From assembly GCA_949316495.1 (NCBI GenBank), contig OX439009.1, forward strand, positions 9,666,701-9,730,700: a DNA stretch of 64,000 bases, in the 5' to 3' direction. The position numbers and the translations under genes are program-made. The notes beneath the pieces were generated by a model. It was given only the letters and a program-made list of their open reading frames with translations. It searched no databases and had not been told where the DNA came from. The DNA is from Amphiduros pacificus. Its lineage: Eukaryota; Annelida; Polychaeta; Phyllodocida; Hesionidae. Shown piece after piece: positions 12,244 through 37,800 of this stretch. Within the stretch, counting starts at the first letter, position 1; every line of letters starts with the position of its first letter.

Positions 12244-12409
12244 ATGATACTTTAACAAGCCAGAACTCGTGTTGCTGCTGATAAGTTAACACATTATTGA
12301 TGTCAGGAGTGACTTTTATTTTAAACAGTCAAAGTAGGACCAATACAAGGCTAGGCCTGTATATATAAAAATTATTATAAGCTTGAGATAAATGCCCTGG
12401 GATGCTGCC

Positions 12410-12721
12410 ATGGACCGTGGCGCAGTTGGTTAGAGCGCCAGCTTATTAGCACCAGTTCCTCTGTGGTGATCCAAAGGTCGTGGGTTCGAACCCCGGCCGT
12501 GCCGAGATTGAACTCATGATACAATTTCCCACATGAGCTTAGGCCCGTGCCAAAAGGGTTAACCCGTTGTCCTAGTAAATCTGTGACCGAGTGGGTTGTC
12601 ATGTCAAGGACCTGCGACATGACAATTCAGTGAGGCAGCACTATATCTGCTACAAGTAGGTCTCATCATGAAATGACTGAAATAATGTTGAAAGTGATGT
12701 AAACCCCAAACAAAAAAACAA
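12410..12721 (+). mobile_element. tRNA-derived SINE, full length
   Basis: The tRNA-like head has a box A (TGGCGCAGTTGGTTAGAGCG) and a box B (GGTCGTGGGTTCGAACCCC). A conserved body of about 200 bases follows, and the element ends in AAACCCCAAACAAAAAAACA. Imperfect target-site duplications flank it: GCCCTGGGATGCT before and GCCCTAAGATGCT after. The same family occurs at 9.0, 33.9 and 34.2 kb. Confidence 0.85.
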
Positions 12722-12729
12722 AGCCCTAA

Positions 12730-13580
12730 GATGCTCCACACAGGTGAAAACACAATACCTTCATGCTTGGAACTGGTCTCATAATTATGTATATTTGAGT
12801 AACAGTGATAAAAAACAATCTTTCTGATCCATATTGGAGTTCAAATCATCCTGCTGATCCATATCGAAGATCAAGTACTGGTCAACTTCAAAGGTCAGAA
12901 ATCCCTAACGACGCATACAAGTACCTGTAATGCCCAGAAACAACGGTAGTGGGTACACTGTCTTCAAAATGTTAGACTATGTTAGACTCGTCCAAATATC
13001 TATATTATATGGGACAGTTATTAGTACCATCAAAATGTTATCCTTCAACAATATTATCTGGGAGGAATCGAAGAGGCCAATTTCAATGCTTATAAATCTG
13101 TAAAAAAAATAGCCCAAAAGTTAATGACCTCAATACGATTTGAAAAGGTCTTGTTTAAAATAAATATATTGTTTTATGAAACATTAGGTACCAAAGATCA
13201 TGTGAAAATATAGGATAAAATTCTGCTATGTATATTTAACGAGAAAGCGTTTCATTTTAGATAACTGAATAAATCGTGTAGTTCGAAACTTCAATTTTAT
13301 TGAGAGTAAAATGGATTATTGAAATATCAAAACCATTAAAGTTGATTTTCCTAACATATGAACAATGAATGCAATGAATCAAAACATCACAAGTTATCAC
13401 TAAGTTGTCAAGAAGGTTGCCATTTGACTAACATGAAAGAAGTTATGTTATGCATAGTGTAATATTAACTTTGGTATGCAGAGTATAACTTCTGTAGCGA
13501 AGGGGAGACATTGTCATTCATCTATTCTATCCGTCAACTTTAATATCTTCTCCTATGAAACTACTGTTTGGAGCTCTTAG
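12730..13580. other. Intergenic, nothing recognised
   Basis: AT-rich sequence downstream of the SINE. No coding or repeat structure recognised. Confidence 0.4.
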
Positions 13581-13589
13581 CTATCACTA

Positions 13590-13760
13590 GGTAAAATATC
13601 GTATTTTCAAAGGGCCAATTCTATCTATTTTACATTTGGCTCAGATTTTTTTCCACCTTCTTTTGACTTAAAACACAATATAATAGCTATCACTAAGTTT
13701 TTAAGGAAGCTGCCGTTTTGAATAACATGACAAATAATGAGAATCAAGGAAACGAATTTA
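13590..13760. repeat. Diverged dispersed repeat
   Basis: Shares blocks such as CAATTCTATCTATTTTAC with about 5290-5420 in the same order and orientation. Old and unclassified. Confidence 0.35.
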
Positions 13761-14010
13761 GTATGCAATATGCATTTTGATTGGCAAATATTATCAACTA
13801 TCCAAGTCTGCTCCATGTCCAGGAAAGGATTTAAATGAACACGTATGAAGCAATATCAGTCATTTTCAGAATATATTCACAAACATTACAGAATGTTTCA
13901 ATTACATTTTCAAAAAGATTTTCAGAATATATTCACAAACATTACAAAATGTTTCAACTACATTACCATAAGAATGTTGAAATTCCTACTTATTTCATGT
14001 ATACCTTAAG

Positions 14011-14060
14011 AGACGGACCATTATTCATTCAGGGGGATAAAGGAAAAACATTTTGCTGAT
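14011..14060. repeat. Fragment of the GGGACGGTCC TIR element
   Basis: AGAGACGGACCATTATTCAT matches the terminal inverted repeat of the 45.6-kb element closely. No second terminus was found nearby, so it looks truncated. Confidence 0.4.
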
Positions 14061-14691
14061 TTATTTTGGCCACAAATGTTTTTATACTTATATCTGTGTA
14101 AATGGATGTATGATTTACCAGAAAATTATACAATGCATAATTTACACTAATTTAAACTGATGCCTCAAAACTATTCCCCTAAACATATTTTGGGTAGATT
14201 GTACCTATTGCAGTGCAGAGGAAAGCGAGGCAAACAATTTTTTTTAGTTTTCTTTTTTGCCTCTAAAATGGACTTCTACAAGGTAAAAAACATTTTGACT
14301 GAAAAATATAAATAACAAAAGAAAATTATAAAGAACAAAAGTAACATGAAAGAATGATGGGTGTTTCTATGAAATTCAATATAATCATCCAAAACCTGAA
14401 GTTTATTTTGGAAAATACGTGATATTAACCTTTAAATGTTTTATTTGGAAGCATCATACTATGAGGGCACTATCCTAATTCTATCAGATTTGAGTAAGGA
14501 TTTGTCGTTTTGTCTGGCCTTGGAGTAATCAGTTCCTAGTCAATAGAATTGTCTTATAGTAAATATACCTGCTTATACCTTTGCAGTGTAATGATGATAA
14601 CAAATTTTATTTGATAGTACATTTTCTGTTTAAAATGCTTACATGTTTGAAATAAGACAAATATATGTATATGTATATATTATGTATATAT

Positions 14692-14696
<5 letters not shown>

Positions 14697-14739
<43 letters not shown>
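14697..14739. repeat. (TA)n microsatellite
   Basis: Uninterrupted TA dinucleotides bordering the left end of the (TA)n-flanked element. Confidence 0.95.
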
Positions 14740-14742
<3 letters not shown>

Positions 14743-15197
14743 AGAGATTGTATCAGATATGGGTTTTTTACCAATCTCAGACCTGTCTTGTGGGGCATTG
14801 ACGTACTGTGAGGCATACAAAATACCCCACTCTTCATAGTGCAGCTGCTTAGGCACAGCTTGGAGTAATAATGTTCATTATTACTCCAAGGGCACAGTTA
14901 CATAAGTAACCTGTACAAGGCCTTTTTGAACAAATTGTCTGAGAAGCATATATATACAACCAGGCTAAAACTATATAAATCACTGCCATCTAGTGTCACA
15001 GGTAGTAATAAGTGCCCTGGTGGTGGATAATGGCATTAGCGCCATTGATATGAACGTTAGATTTGTGGGGTTTGTAAAATAATTTAATTATTAACACCAG
15101 ATGGCACTCTCCTGTTACACACAATAAGGTATGAGATGGTACCCCATAATGAGGTCTGACAAAAATACCTCCAGTACCTCATATCTGTACCAGCTTC

Positions 15198-15199
<2 letters not shown>
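14740..15199 (+). mobile_element. (TA)n-flanked non-autonomous element, copy 1
   Basis: About 460 bases lying between two TA microsatellites. Nearly the same sequence occurs inverted at 62038-62460, again between two TA tracts. It has no coding capacity and no obvious terminal inverted repeats apart from the TA tracts. This copy also carries a 32-bp hairpin insertion (14859-14890). The pattern resembles plant Micron-type elements that sit in TA microsatellites; the family name here is unknown. Confidence 0.75.
14859..14890. mobile_element. 32-bp perfect hairpin insertion with 7-bp duplication
   Basis: Two 15-base arms (CTTGGAGTAATAATG and its exact complement) surround TT. GGCACAG is repeated directly on both sides (14852-14858 and 14891-14897). 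The related copy at 62 kb has a single corresponding GTCACAG and no hairpin, so this reads as an insertion with target-site duplication rather than a deletion elsewhere. Confidence 0.65.

Positions 15200-15256
<57 letters not shown>
15200..15256. repeat. (TA)n microsatellite
   Basis: TA tract on the right side of the (TA)n-flanked element, ending about 40 bases from the lectin PAN exon donor site. Confidence 0.95.
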
Positions 15257-15264
<8 letters not shown>

Positions 15265-15298
15265 ATGTACTTTTCCTATCATATTATAAACACTTTAC

Positions 15299-28672
<13,374 letters not shown>

Positions 28673-28832
28673 TGTTATAAAATATTAAACATCATGGTAA
28701 ATATCTGAACGTTCCAAACAATACCATTGTCAGATGTCTATTCTAAGTCAGGATCCAGGATCGTTTTACAGCCAAGATGCAATTATTTATTGATGGGAAA
28801 TGTTGCATACATCGGCAGCGGTGAATTACATA

Positions 28833-28835
<3 letters not shown>

Positions 28836-28921
<86 letters not shown>
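28836..28921. repeat. (CA)n microsatellite
   Basis: About 42 uninterrupted CA units upstream of the lectin signal-peptide exon; likely polymorphic. Confidence 0.97.
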
Positions 28922-28926
<5 letters not shown>

Positions 28927-29099
28927 ATTTCATCGGTGAGATATATTCTGGACCATACACCTCTAATGAAGCGTAGCTAATATTTTGACTTAAACAATAT
29001 TGGTAATTTAATTTAACAATTAATGGCAGCTTTAAGAGCTTTACCTTGGGGATGCTGCCTAACTGAGCTGCCCTTTTCAATAAAATTGACATTTGTAAC

Positions 29100-29500
29100 T
29101 CACATTCCCATCAAACTACCAGAAACACTGGGTGTAGGCATTCTTGACACATGAAGCAATAAATAAAAGATCTGATCTGGTGCCAGTTACATTTCACACA
29201 ACTTTAATAGACAAGAAAGATTTATCGAAAAAAATAGTGCCAATTTGCTGTTAAAAATGATATATATCAATATTTCATAATATTCGTTAGTCATAAACAT
29301 TTTCAATGTTTTTTCTTATTCTCTATTTGTGGACTGATATTTGGGAACAGGTTGGTAGGGAAACAGAGCTGAACATTTTGTCAAATCAACACATTCCATG
29401 TCTCCCAATTGCCAACCTATTCCAAACTGGTAGGGTTGTGGTAAGCAACTATATTAATGAGTTTTTACTCATTATTAAATAAGTTTAATTCATAAGAATA
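29100..29500. other. Intergenic, nothing recognised
   Basis: AT-rich sequence without coding or repeat structure that I could recognise. Confidence 0.4.
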
Positions 29501-29502
29501 AA

Positions 29503-29940
29503 CCTTTGGGGAGGTGTAGTTAATTCTGTGTAGATTTAGTTTCTGACAAGAATTATTACTGTTAATAAATATGGAGAATGAGAACATGTGGATATTGTTA
29601 TGATTGTTAAAATATGGAGGGTGACATTATGTTTACGTCCCATATTATTTTGTATGAATAGCCTATAGATCAGTAAATACTATTCAAAAAATGGAACAGA
29701 TTGAATACATGGAGAACTGTAGTTAATTGTATGTAGAATTAGTTTCTGACAAGAATTATACATTAATATTACTATGTTAATAAATGTGGAGAATGAAAAC
29801 ATGTGGATATTGTTATGAATGTTAAAATATGGAGGGTGACACTATGTTTACATGTCGAGTACGTCTCATATTATCGTGTATGTATAGCTTATAGATCAGT
29901 AAATACTATTCAAAAAATGAAACAGATTGAATACATGTAC
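29503..29940. repeat. Direct tandem duplication, about 210 bp, 2 copies
   Basis: The blocks TTTCTGACAAGAATTAT, ACATGTGGATATTGTTATGA, AATATGGAGGGTGACA and TAAATACTATTCAAAAAATG recur in the same order in 29503-29710 and 29711-29940. The second copy is slightly longer. Unrelated to the neighbouring SINE families. Confidence 0.8.
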
Positions 29941-30069
29941 ATGCACAGCCAGTCTATGGTGGATCCAACCATATAGCGTCATTAATGTGCTTGTAAACAC
30001 TATTCTTTATATTTGTAGGGGACGCTTTTCTAAGAGAGTTTTTTAGCACATGTGTGTATATATGTTTAT

Positions 30070-30125
30070 GTAGTAGCCATCTTGCTCAACTATAAGAGTG
30101 CGCATGCGTTAGTTTCAACATGGAC
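30070..30125. promoter_or_regulatory. Promoter-like motif cluster (YY1-like, NRF-1-like)
   Basis: GCCATCTTG near 30077 and TGCGCATGCG at 30099-30108 match YY1-type and NRF-1-type core sites that cluster in CpG promoters. No adjacent gene was recognised on either strand. Confidence 0.3.
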
Positions 30126-30179
30126 GTGTTTTGATTTTGCTCCGATCTTTGTCGTGTTTATCGGCAATTTCTTGTTTTA

Positions 30180-30930
30180 CCCAATCGCCGTCACGTCCGA
30201 AAGGCGTCATGGCAAATATCCAATTAGGTCAAGAAATATCCAGGTTCAAAGTTCAAATTGACGGAAATGATATTTGTTGGTTCCCCATCCAGATAATAAA
30301 CCGGAAATACTATTAGACATTTCTCCTATCCCATCGACTTTTACCTTAGCCATTCTGTTTTACCCCCTCTGAGACCGTGGCCGTAACCAAACATCAAAGT
30401 ACTGTGGCCGCACCGCAGCTGACATGTTTCCCGGGAGTCAGACACGCTTGTAATATGCACAATTGTTTTCCTCTTGTTCCCACGATATCATAGACATTAA
30501 AATCATTTCTGTACGTGGATTATTAGCCGAGATATTAATATTTTAAAACAACCATTCCAATATTTGCATATTATACTTTTTTTTCAGAGCCAAAACGTAG
30601 TAAAATCTACGATTCATTCAATGGCTATTCTTTCCACCTCCCGCTTGTCTCAAGATAATGATACTGACTGGAAACCGATCATTTTCTTAATTTCAAATGA
30701 TAGGAGACCAGTTGATGGATATTGACAGCTTTGGGAACCCTTGCCCAATCGGCGTCAATAATCAACCGCTAGATGTCACGGTTGTGAAAAGTCAGTCATT
30801 ATCCAGTGGATATTTCCATGACGGCCCCGGGACTGTCAATAGTCGTCCCAAAGCTGTCACGTGCCCAATCTCCGTCAAAAGTTGTGGATATTGACAGCTT
30901 TCGGACCATGACGGCGATTGGGCGCAGCAT
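30180..30930. repeat. Cluster of CCCAATC-x-CCGTCA motifs in both orientations
   Basis: CCCAATCGCCGTCA occurs near 30181 and, with one change, near 30747 and 30864; its complement TGACGGCGATTGGG occurs near 30911. GGATATTGACAGCTTT is repeated near 30717 and 30887. The last pair can fold as a hairpin. The segment is GC-richer than its flanks. No gene seen. Confidence 0.5.
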
Positions 30931-30999
30931 TTCTGGTGCTCTATTGATTCCTTGACGTTCTGTAACAAACTCACCTGTTCAGTCGCACTTTCCTACTTA

Positions 31000-33410
31000 A
31001 AAGTCTACGTTTTTGCTCAACTATATCAGATATTTGAAGGGAAGCTAACATGACTATCAGAGAAGCTGTTTATCAAGATGGCTTAACTTTCAAATCATTC
31101 CAAAAACTCTTTTAAACAGATTATGCTCCATGATATCTTGAATATGGTGGGTGGAAATGTTAAAACTGAAATTGCAAAGGATTTGAGGCTAATCGGCCTG
31201 AGCTGAGATATTAACCTATTATGCATGTGTTATTTATTTACTAGGGACTAAATTTAAAGATAAATCCGCAACATGTAGGGGATATGTGAACGTTATCAGA
31301 AAGTTGATTCAATTGGTGCAATTAATAGAGCACATTGATAACTAATTTACAAGCTTCTGCAGTGTGGACAGATAATGGATCTTTTAAAATGACAATGATT
31401 TCTCCCAATGGAATGACGATATTTACTTTACCTTCCATGCCCTTTATAGTCCAAAGTATACACTTCAAGTTAACGGGAGATTATTGATACACCACCATAT
31501 AACATCCATTAAAATTTCATAAAACTGTCAAATCATGCCGCCTTCTTCAATGGGCGGTTCACTGCAGTGGAAAGGAGATCCTGTTTCTTCATCAAATATA
31601 AATCACCTCATGGAGGCGTCCTCCTCTGAATTTAGAGGGAATGGAATGGTCACCAGCCTTTTATGTTAGTCTTTGAAATGATTAAAGTCTGAGTTTGTAT
31701 AAAACCTGATATAACACTCTCACATTTAAAAAATATATTTCTGAACAGGCAAGGCTACTGACAGTGTAATGTTTTCTTATTGAAAATATAAATTATAATC
31801 ATACTATTCAAATGAACAAGCCTCACATTTTTATAATTAATAAATTTAAGAAATATCTTAACAGTAAAATTGGGGTGAGGTAGGAAAATGTGTAAGGGTA
31901 ATTAGTTACATAACACCGACACTAATCTTGGCACCCTCATCATAACCATGGAACTGAAAAAGCAAATATCAATTGAAGCTTCAATAATACTTATTTTACA
32001 GGGTGGGGGCACTCTGAGCGGTCTCATACTGTAATCGCGGCACAACCAGGTGGTATGACGTCATACCATTGTTCTCCACCACTCCTGAACGAACCCGGAT
32101 GATTCTCAGACTACTACGTCACCATGACACGTGATTGCGTGCACAGAGAGGAAATGGCCACAGAGAATTATTCCAAGACCTCTGGAACACAATCCTGGGT
32201 GGGCTCACCTAAGTGACAAATATTGAGATCCATACCTGGAGACCTTTAATATTTTGCTTCCATGGTGTAAGGCAACCATGAAAACATTTTGGCCTCACGT
32301 CACTCTACAATCTACCCAATGCATGTTTAAGGAGTCAGTTTTGGAGGCATCAGCAACAGATAGACCTACAAATAATTTTTTGGGCAACGCCCAATTTATT
32401 CCATATATGTTTTATCGTTATTTATATTTACAATACTTCATTCCTTAACTTGATATTTATCATTTGGCAAACATAGACATTTATACTAGATTCCCATATC
32501 TAACATTGATTATTTTGACATTTGCACATTTTCAATGGCTATGTAATAAATTTTTCAGATGTCTGAGACATATTACTCTCCTTTGCATCGGGTTCAGTAT
32601 ATAACATCCACAATCATCAATATTTCATGATTATTCTTTTTTTACTTTGAGCATTGTCTCTTTTCAGAAATATTCAATTTAAAATTCCATAGAACTTTCC
32701 TAAAATAGACTATCATAAATTATAATGCATATATATATTCTCATAGAGTTGCTGTTAAAGAAAGATGTAATCATAATAATAATGATAATACACTGCACAC
32801 TCATCTGGTTTGCGGACCAATCACGGCAGCTGAGACAATGGTAGCAATGTTTAGCAATATTTTGACCATTCAGAGACATGCTTAAGACTCGCAAAACCCA
32901 AGAAATGCGCTCAGTGGATACAGATGAATGTGTGGGATTTAATCTAGAATATAGAAAATTTTCACCATGAAGTAACCAATCAGATCTTTAAGAAATTTGT
33001 CTCCAAATTCTAACAGGGGAACATATCAAAATTGAGATTTATAGTCCTTTTTGACTGTTATCACCCCTATGAACCTTTTTCATGTTATGAAATTGGATAG
33101 AAATAAAATTTGTTTCATATGGATTGTAACAGATGAGAGGTCAAAATTAATGCAGCAGGGTCATTGATCACAGGTTCATCAACACACTATTTCTGGTCAA
33201 TTGAGGTTAATTTAGATGGTCTAGTTTGCTGTAATTAATGACTACTTAAAATATTTGCATTAACTATAAATCTATTTAACCTAATACGAGCCTGAAATCA
33301 TTTTCGAACAAATCATATATCTATCAAGAAATATTAGTATAAAAATTAGGATTTATGCACCCATGAAAAAAAAGAAAGAAATTAGTTCATTTTCCTTTCC
33401 CTAATGATTA
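31000..33410. other. Intergenic stretch downstream of the laccase gene
   Basis: No coding region recognised. An 18-bp CRE-containing palindrome lies at 32051-32068. The 3' UTR of the laccase gene should extend down from 33418, but no clear polyadenylation signal was found on that strand close to the stop. Confidence 0.4.
32051..32068. promoter_or_regulatory. CRE palindrome TGGTATGACGTCATACCA
   Basis: A perfect 18-bp palindrome centred on TGACGTCA, the full CREB/ATF site. A CACGTG lies about 70 bases downstream (ACACGTGATT). No gene start is apparent nearby. Confidence 0.35.
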
Positions 33411-33418
33411 ATTGTGAA

Positions 33419-33588
33419 TCATTTTTGATATATCACACGAGTTGAGTACTCTTCGCCAGCTAATTGAACATATCCCTGAGACTTGGAATATCTGTTTATC
33501 ACCAGTGCCAAAGCGAGACACAGGCATGTGAGTGAGAGGAGGACAATAGCTACTTGGTATCCATGGTAACTGGCCTCTGCTTTGTCAC
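33419..33588 (-). CDS. Laccase exon 13 (membrane anchor and stop)
   Basis: Codes the C-terminal helix ([19 protein letters not shown]) and a 27-residue tail ending in TGA. The acceptor is CTTTCAG at 33589-33590. Confidence 0.85.
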
Positions 33589-34784
33589 CTGAAAGTAGAC
33601 AGCAAAATATGGTTGAATTGGAATTATCAAAATTTTAAAAAGGGTTTTAATATATTTTACTTTGTTTATATCACAAGATTAAGAACAGGTGAGATCATAC
33701 ATTTGTACTATGCCAATATTTCATCAATACTCATACCCTGAATCGTGAGTCCCAAATCATTCTCCAGTTGTGTGAGTGAGTTCCATATTCCCAACCCAAG
33801 TAAATCAGAATGTGTGATGAGTCAAAATGGAACTTTGTTGTCATTTTTATGGTAAAAATAGGAACTATTTTGATTGTCTGGGGTACACCGCTTTCAATAT
33901 TATATGAGTCATTTCATGAAGACACCCACTTGTAGCAGATATTGTGCTGTCTCACTGGATTGTCATATTGCAATGCTGAGATGACAACCCACCCAGCCAC
34001 AGATTAACCCCTCAGCTCATGTGAGAAATTGTAAAATGAATGCAATCTTGACCTGGCTGAGAAACGAACCTGCCACCTCTGGATGGTCCCAGAAGAGCCG
34101 GTCCTATCAAGCTTGCACTCAAACCAACTACCGCCACTGCCCATAGTTTAGGAGTAAGTTTGTTTGTTTGTTCGTTTGGGGTTTTACATCACTTTCAACA
34201 TTATTTCAGTCATATTGTGATTGTAGCAGATATAGTGCTGCTTCACTGAATTGTCATGTCGCAGGTCCTTGGCATGACAACCCACTTGGTCATAGATTTA
34301 CAAGGACAACGGGTTAACCCTTTTGACACGGGCCTCATATGGGAAGTTGAATCATGAATTCAACCTTGGCACGGCGGGGGTTCGAATCCATGACCTTTGG
34401 ATCAGCACAGAGGAACTGGTGCTAATAACCTGGCGCACTAACCAACTGCGCCACGGCCCGTGGAGTAAGAGATATAACAATGGATGGATCATTAATCATG
34501 GATGAAAAAAAAACGTTTTTTTCCTTGGGTTTAGCCACATTTATTTTATTTTCTCACCAATATTTGTTTGATTACTCACTGTAATTTTGTAACTGCCCAT
34601 CTGCGAAATATTGGTTTGTCTGAGCTCTGATGTGGGTCAGGTCCCCGCAGCGAGTGACACTAGGTGGCGCTGGTGACATGTCTGATATATCTCCTTCTTG
34701 CATCACCAGGGACATTCCACCAGCGTTATGATCTTCCATATGACAGTGGAGAAACCAAAATCCTTTAACAAAAAAAATAACTAC

Positions 34785-34864
<80 letters not shown>

Positions 34865-37800
34865 ATACTATATATAGACATATGGCTGAGACACATGGCT
34901 GAGACCAAACCTATTCTCATCATTTGGTTTGCAGACAGCTCATGTTAATGAATATATGTTAACTGATGTGACTTGAAAATAACAGCACAGGAGAAATTAA
35001 AATAAAATGAAATGATTGGTTGTGGCCAGGGGGTTACATGACATCATTAGAATATCAACCGGTACATCTTGCTTCAGTTAAAATAAATAAATTTTGATGC
35101 AACACTAATCAATGTCAAGTCAACCAATCAGAACAGAAGCTTTGAGTGGATTAGATGATGATTTGAGTCAACAGCATTTGGGCTAGCTTTAAGGCCGTTT
35201 CTTATTCTTACATTATTGTAATATATAACTGAGGCCAGTGTAACACCACTCATCTGTGACTGCTTTGTCTGTTTATTATTCATAATTTTATAATTCATAG
35301 ATTTAGGTGGTAGGGTGTAGTTTATGTTCTTTCAATCGGAGTTTATCAGTTTAAAACTGATAACACTTTCCAGAAATGCGCTCCACATGTCACATATCAT
35401 AGCGCATTTCTGGACAAAGCTGTGCAAATCCCAATATAAATTGAATAATATCGTATCCAGCATTTCAAAAGTAAAATCAAAGTTGAGCTAAAACAAATGA
35501 CCTTGCCATTGAATCTGGTATAAATATGAGATTACCTGGATTATCAGCTTTAAATCTGATAACCACATATCCTCCAAATGGGATTAGTATGGTGTCCTTG
35601 AGTGGGGCATGAGAGGTGAGTATACCAGGGACGTTGCCATCATTCCACGATTTGTCTTCCCATGATGTTTTGTGGCAGCGGTTGTTGACGTCACATTTGA
35701 CGTCATAGTTCTCATCTAGATATTTTCCATCTTCATCATACTGAGGCCAGCCTATCTTGATCACTTGAAACTGGTGGCCATGCATGTGCATGGGGTGGTT
35801 TATTATTGCTTGACCCTCAGCTATAACAAATGTAAATCATCAAATAAAATATATACAAATATCCTAACTGGGCAAAATAGAGAAGTAAAACTGGCAAAAA
35901 AAGGATATTTGTGGATTTTTCTGGATGAGAGCTTCTAGTGGCAGATGCAAAAAGGGGTGAATATGGTTACCTTCTAAGGAGCTGCATATTTGTAGTGTAA
36001 AAATAGATTTCCTGGTATAAATGAATGGGATAATGAATAGTTATATAACAGAACCACCAAGATCTATTCAGAATTGGTGTAAAACAATGATATGACATCG
36101 ATACCACTGCGCTCTGCTACGATTACTGGCCAGCACTCTTCAGAGTCCTCCCAGTCCGGTGTTCTTAGCAGAGAAAGGCTGTTTTTAACCATGTTGAAAG
36201 TGCTTTGATCACATGAAAATTTACTGTGATTCTTGTGAAACAGATTTTCTCTTTATGTTGTAAAATTTGGAAATAAAAACAGTGTTTGGCAATCCGGTAT
36301 ATGATGAAAATTTTAAAAAAAAGATTGGATGGTAAATATCAATGATAATGGGTCTATTTGGACACTTTCCCCGTAGTTTTTTTAATTTTCTATTTTGAAA
36401 ACCTACCACCAGAGAACACTCACAACCATCACCCATAAATTGCCTTAAATTACATGATACTCCAATGATTTCTCATCCCACTGGGATATTTATTGTCAGA
36501 TTAAGATTTATCACCAAAACCTAAGGAAAAGCATAATTTTTGGTCTGACATTTTTGGTCTGACAAAAACACGTTTTCCTGACTATGATATGAAACCTTTA
36601 TAAAATAATATTTTTGTCTACACCAGTTTATGAGCAAAAGTGTGTTGAGTAGTAAAATAGATCAATATTCAGTATTTTTGCAATCAAGAATGAAATCGTA
36701 ACTCGAATATTGAGCCTATTTCTTGTGTTAATGCAAAGATTTGATTTGATTTGAGAAGTTGGCCGCTCCACTTATATCTCGTGGGCACTCAGAGCCTACG
36801 CAGTATGGGTACAAATCGCCACCTCCCACCTTTGTTATTGTGGACACTTCCTGTAAACCTATCATTGTGTCGACTCTCGTGATTGGTCAGCGAATTGTGT
36901 GTTCAACAACAGTATTAATCATTAGGATAGCAAATCATTGTGAAAAATATTCATAATAATAATAATAAAATGGGATTAGCGTGAATGAAATCGTCGAATA
37001 TACATCCATATCATGCAAGTTTGAATTGCAAATATATCATTACACCTTGTGTTTCAACTGTGCATAACTCTATGAAGTAGAATTGCTCATTGCTATATAG
37101 TGAATGTGAAGAGACTAACGTAGGAATCTGTGTGCATTGCTCATTGCTATACAGTGAATGTGTAGAGACTAACGTAGGAATCTGTGTGCATTGCTCATTG
37201 CTATACAGTGAATGTGAAGAGACTAACGTAGGAATCTGTGTGCATTGCTCATTGCTATACAGTGAATGTGAAGAGACTAACGTAGGAATCTGTGTGCATT
37301 GCTCATTGCTATACAGTGAATGTGAAGAGACTAACGTAGGAATCTGTGTGCATTGCTCATTGCTATATAGTGAATGTGAAGAGACTAACGTAGGAATCTG
37401 TGTGCATTGCTCATTGCTATATAGTGAATGTGAAGAGACTAACGTAGGAATCTGTGTGCATTGCTCATTGCTATACAGTGAATGTGAAGAGACTAACGTA
37501 GGAATCTGTGTGCATTGCTCATTGCTATACAGTGAATGTGAAGAGACTTACGTAGTAATCTGTGTGCATTGCTCATTGCTATATAGTGAATGTGAAGAGA
37601 CTAACGTAGGAATCTGTGTGCATTGCTCATTGCTATACAGTGAATGTGAAGAGACTAACGTAGGAATCTGTGTGCATTGCTCATTGCTATACAGTGAATG
37701 TGAAGAGACTTACGTAGTAATATGTGTGCATTGCTCATTGCTATATAGTGAATGTGAAGAGACTTACGTAGGAATCTGTGTGCATTGATCAGCACCATTT

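Noticed and set aside
12410-12485. Possible tRNA gene
   Set aside because: Box A and box B are good, but the acceptor and other arms do not pair and the sequence continues into a SINE body and tail shared with other loci.
37090-37788. Plus-strand open frame of 232 codons with an 18-residue repeat
   Set aside because: It is the antisense of a 54-bp minisatellite whose length is a multiple of three. The other strand carries a laccase exon end and its donor, so the frame is incidental.
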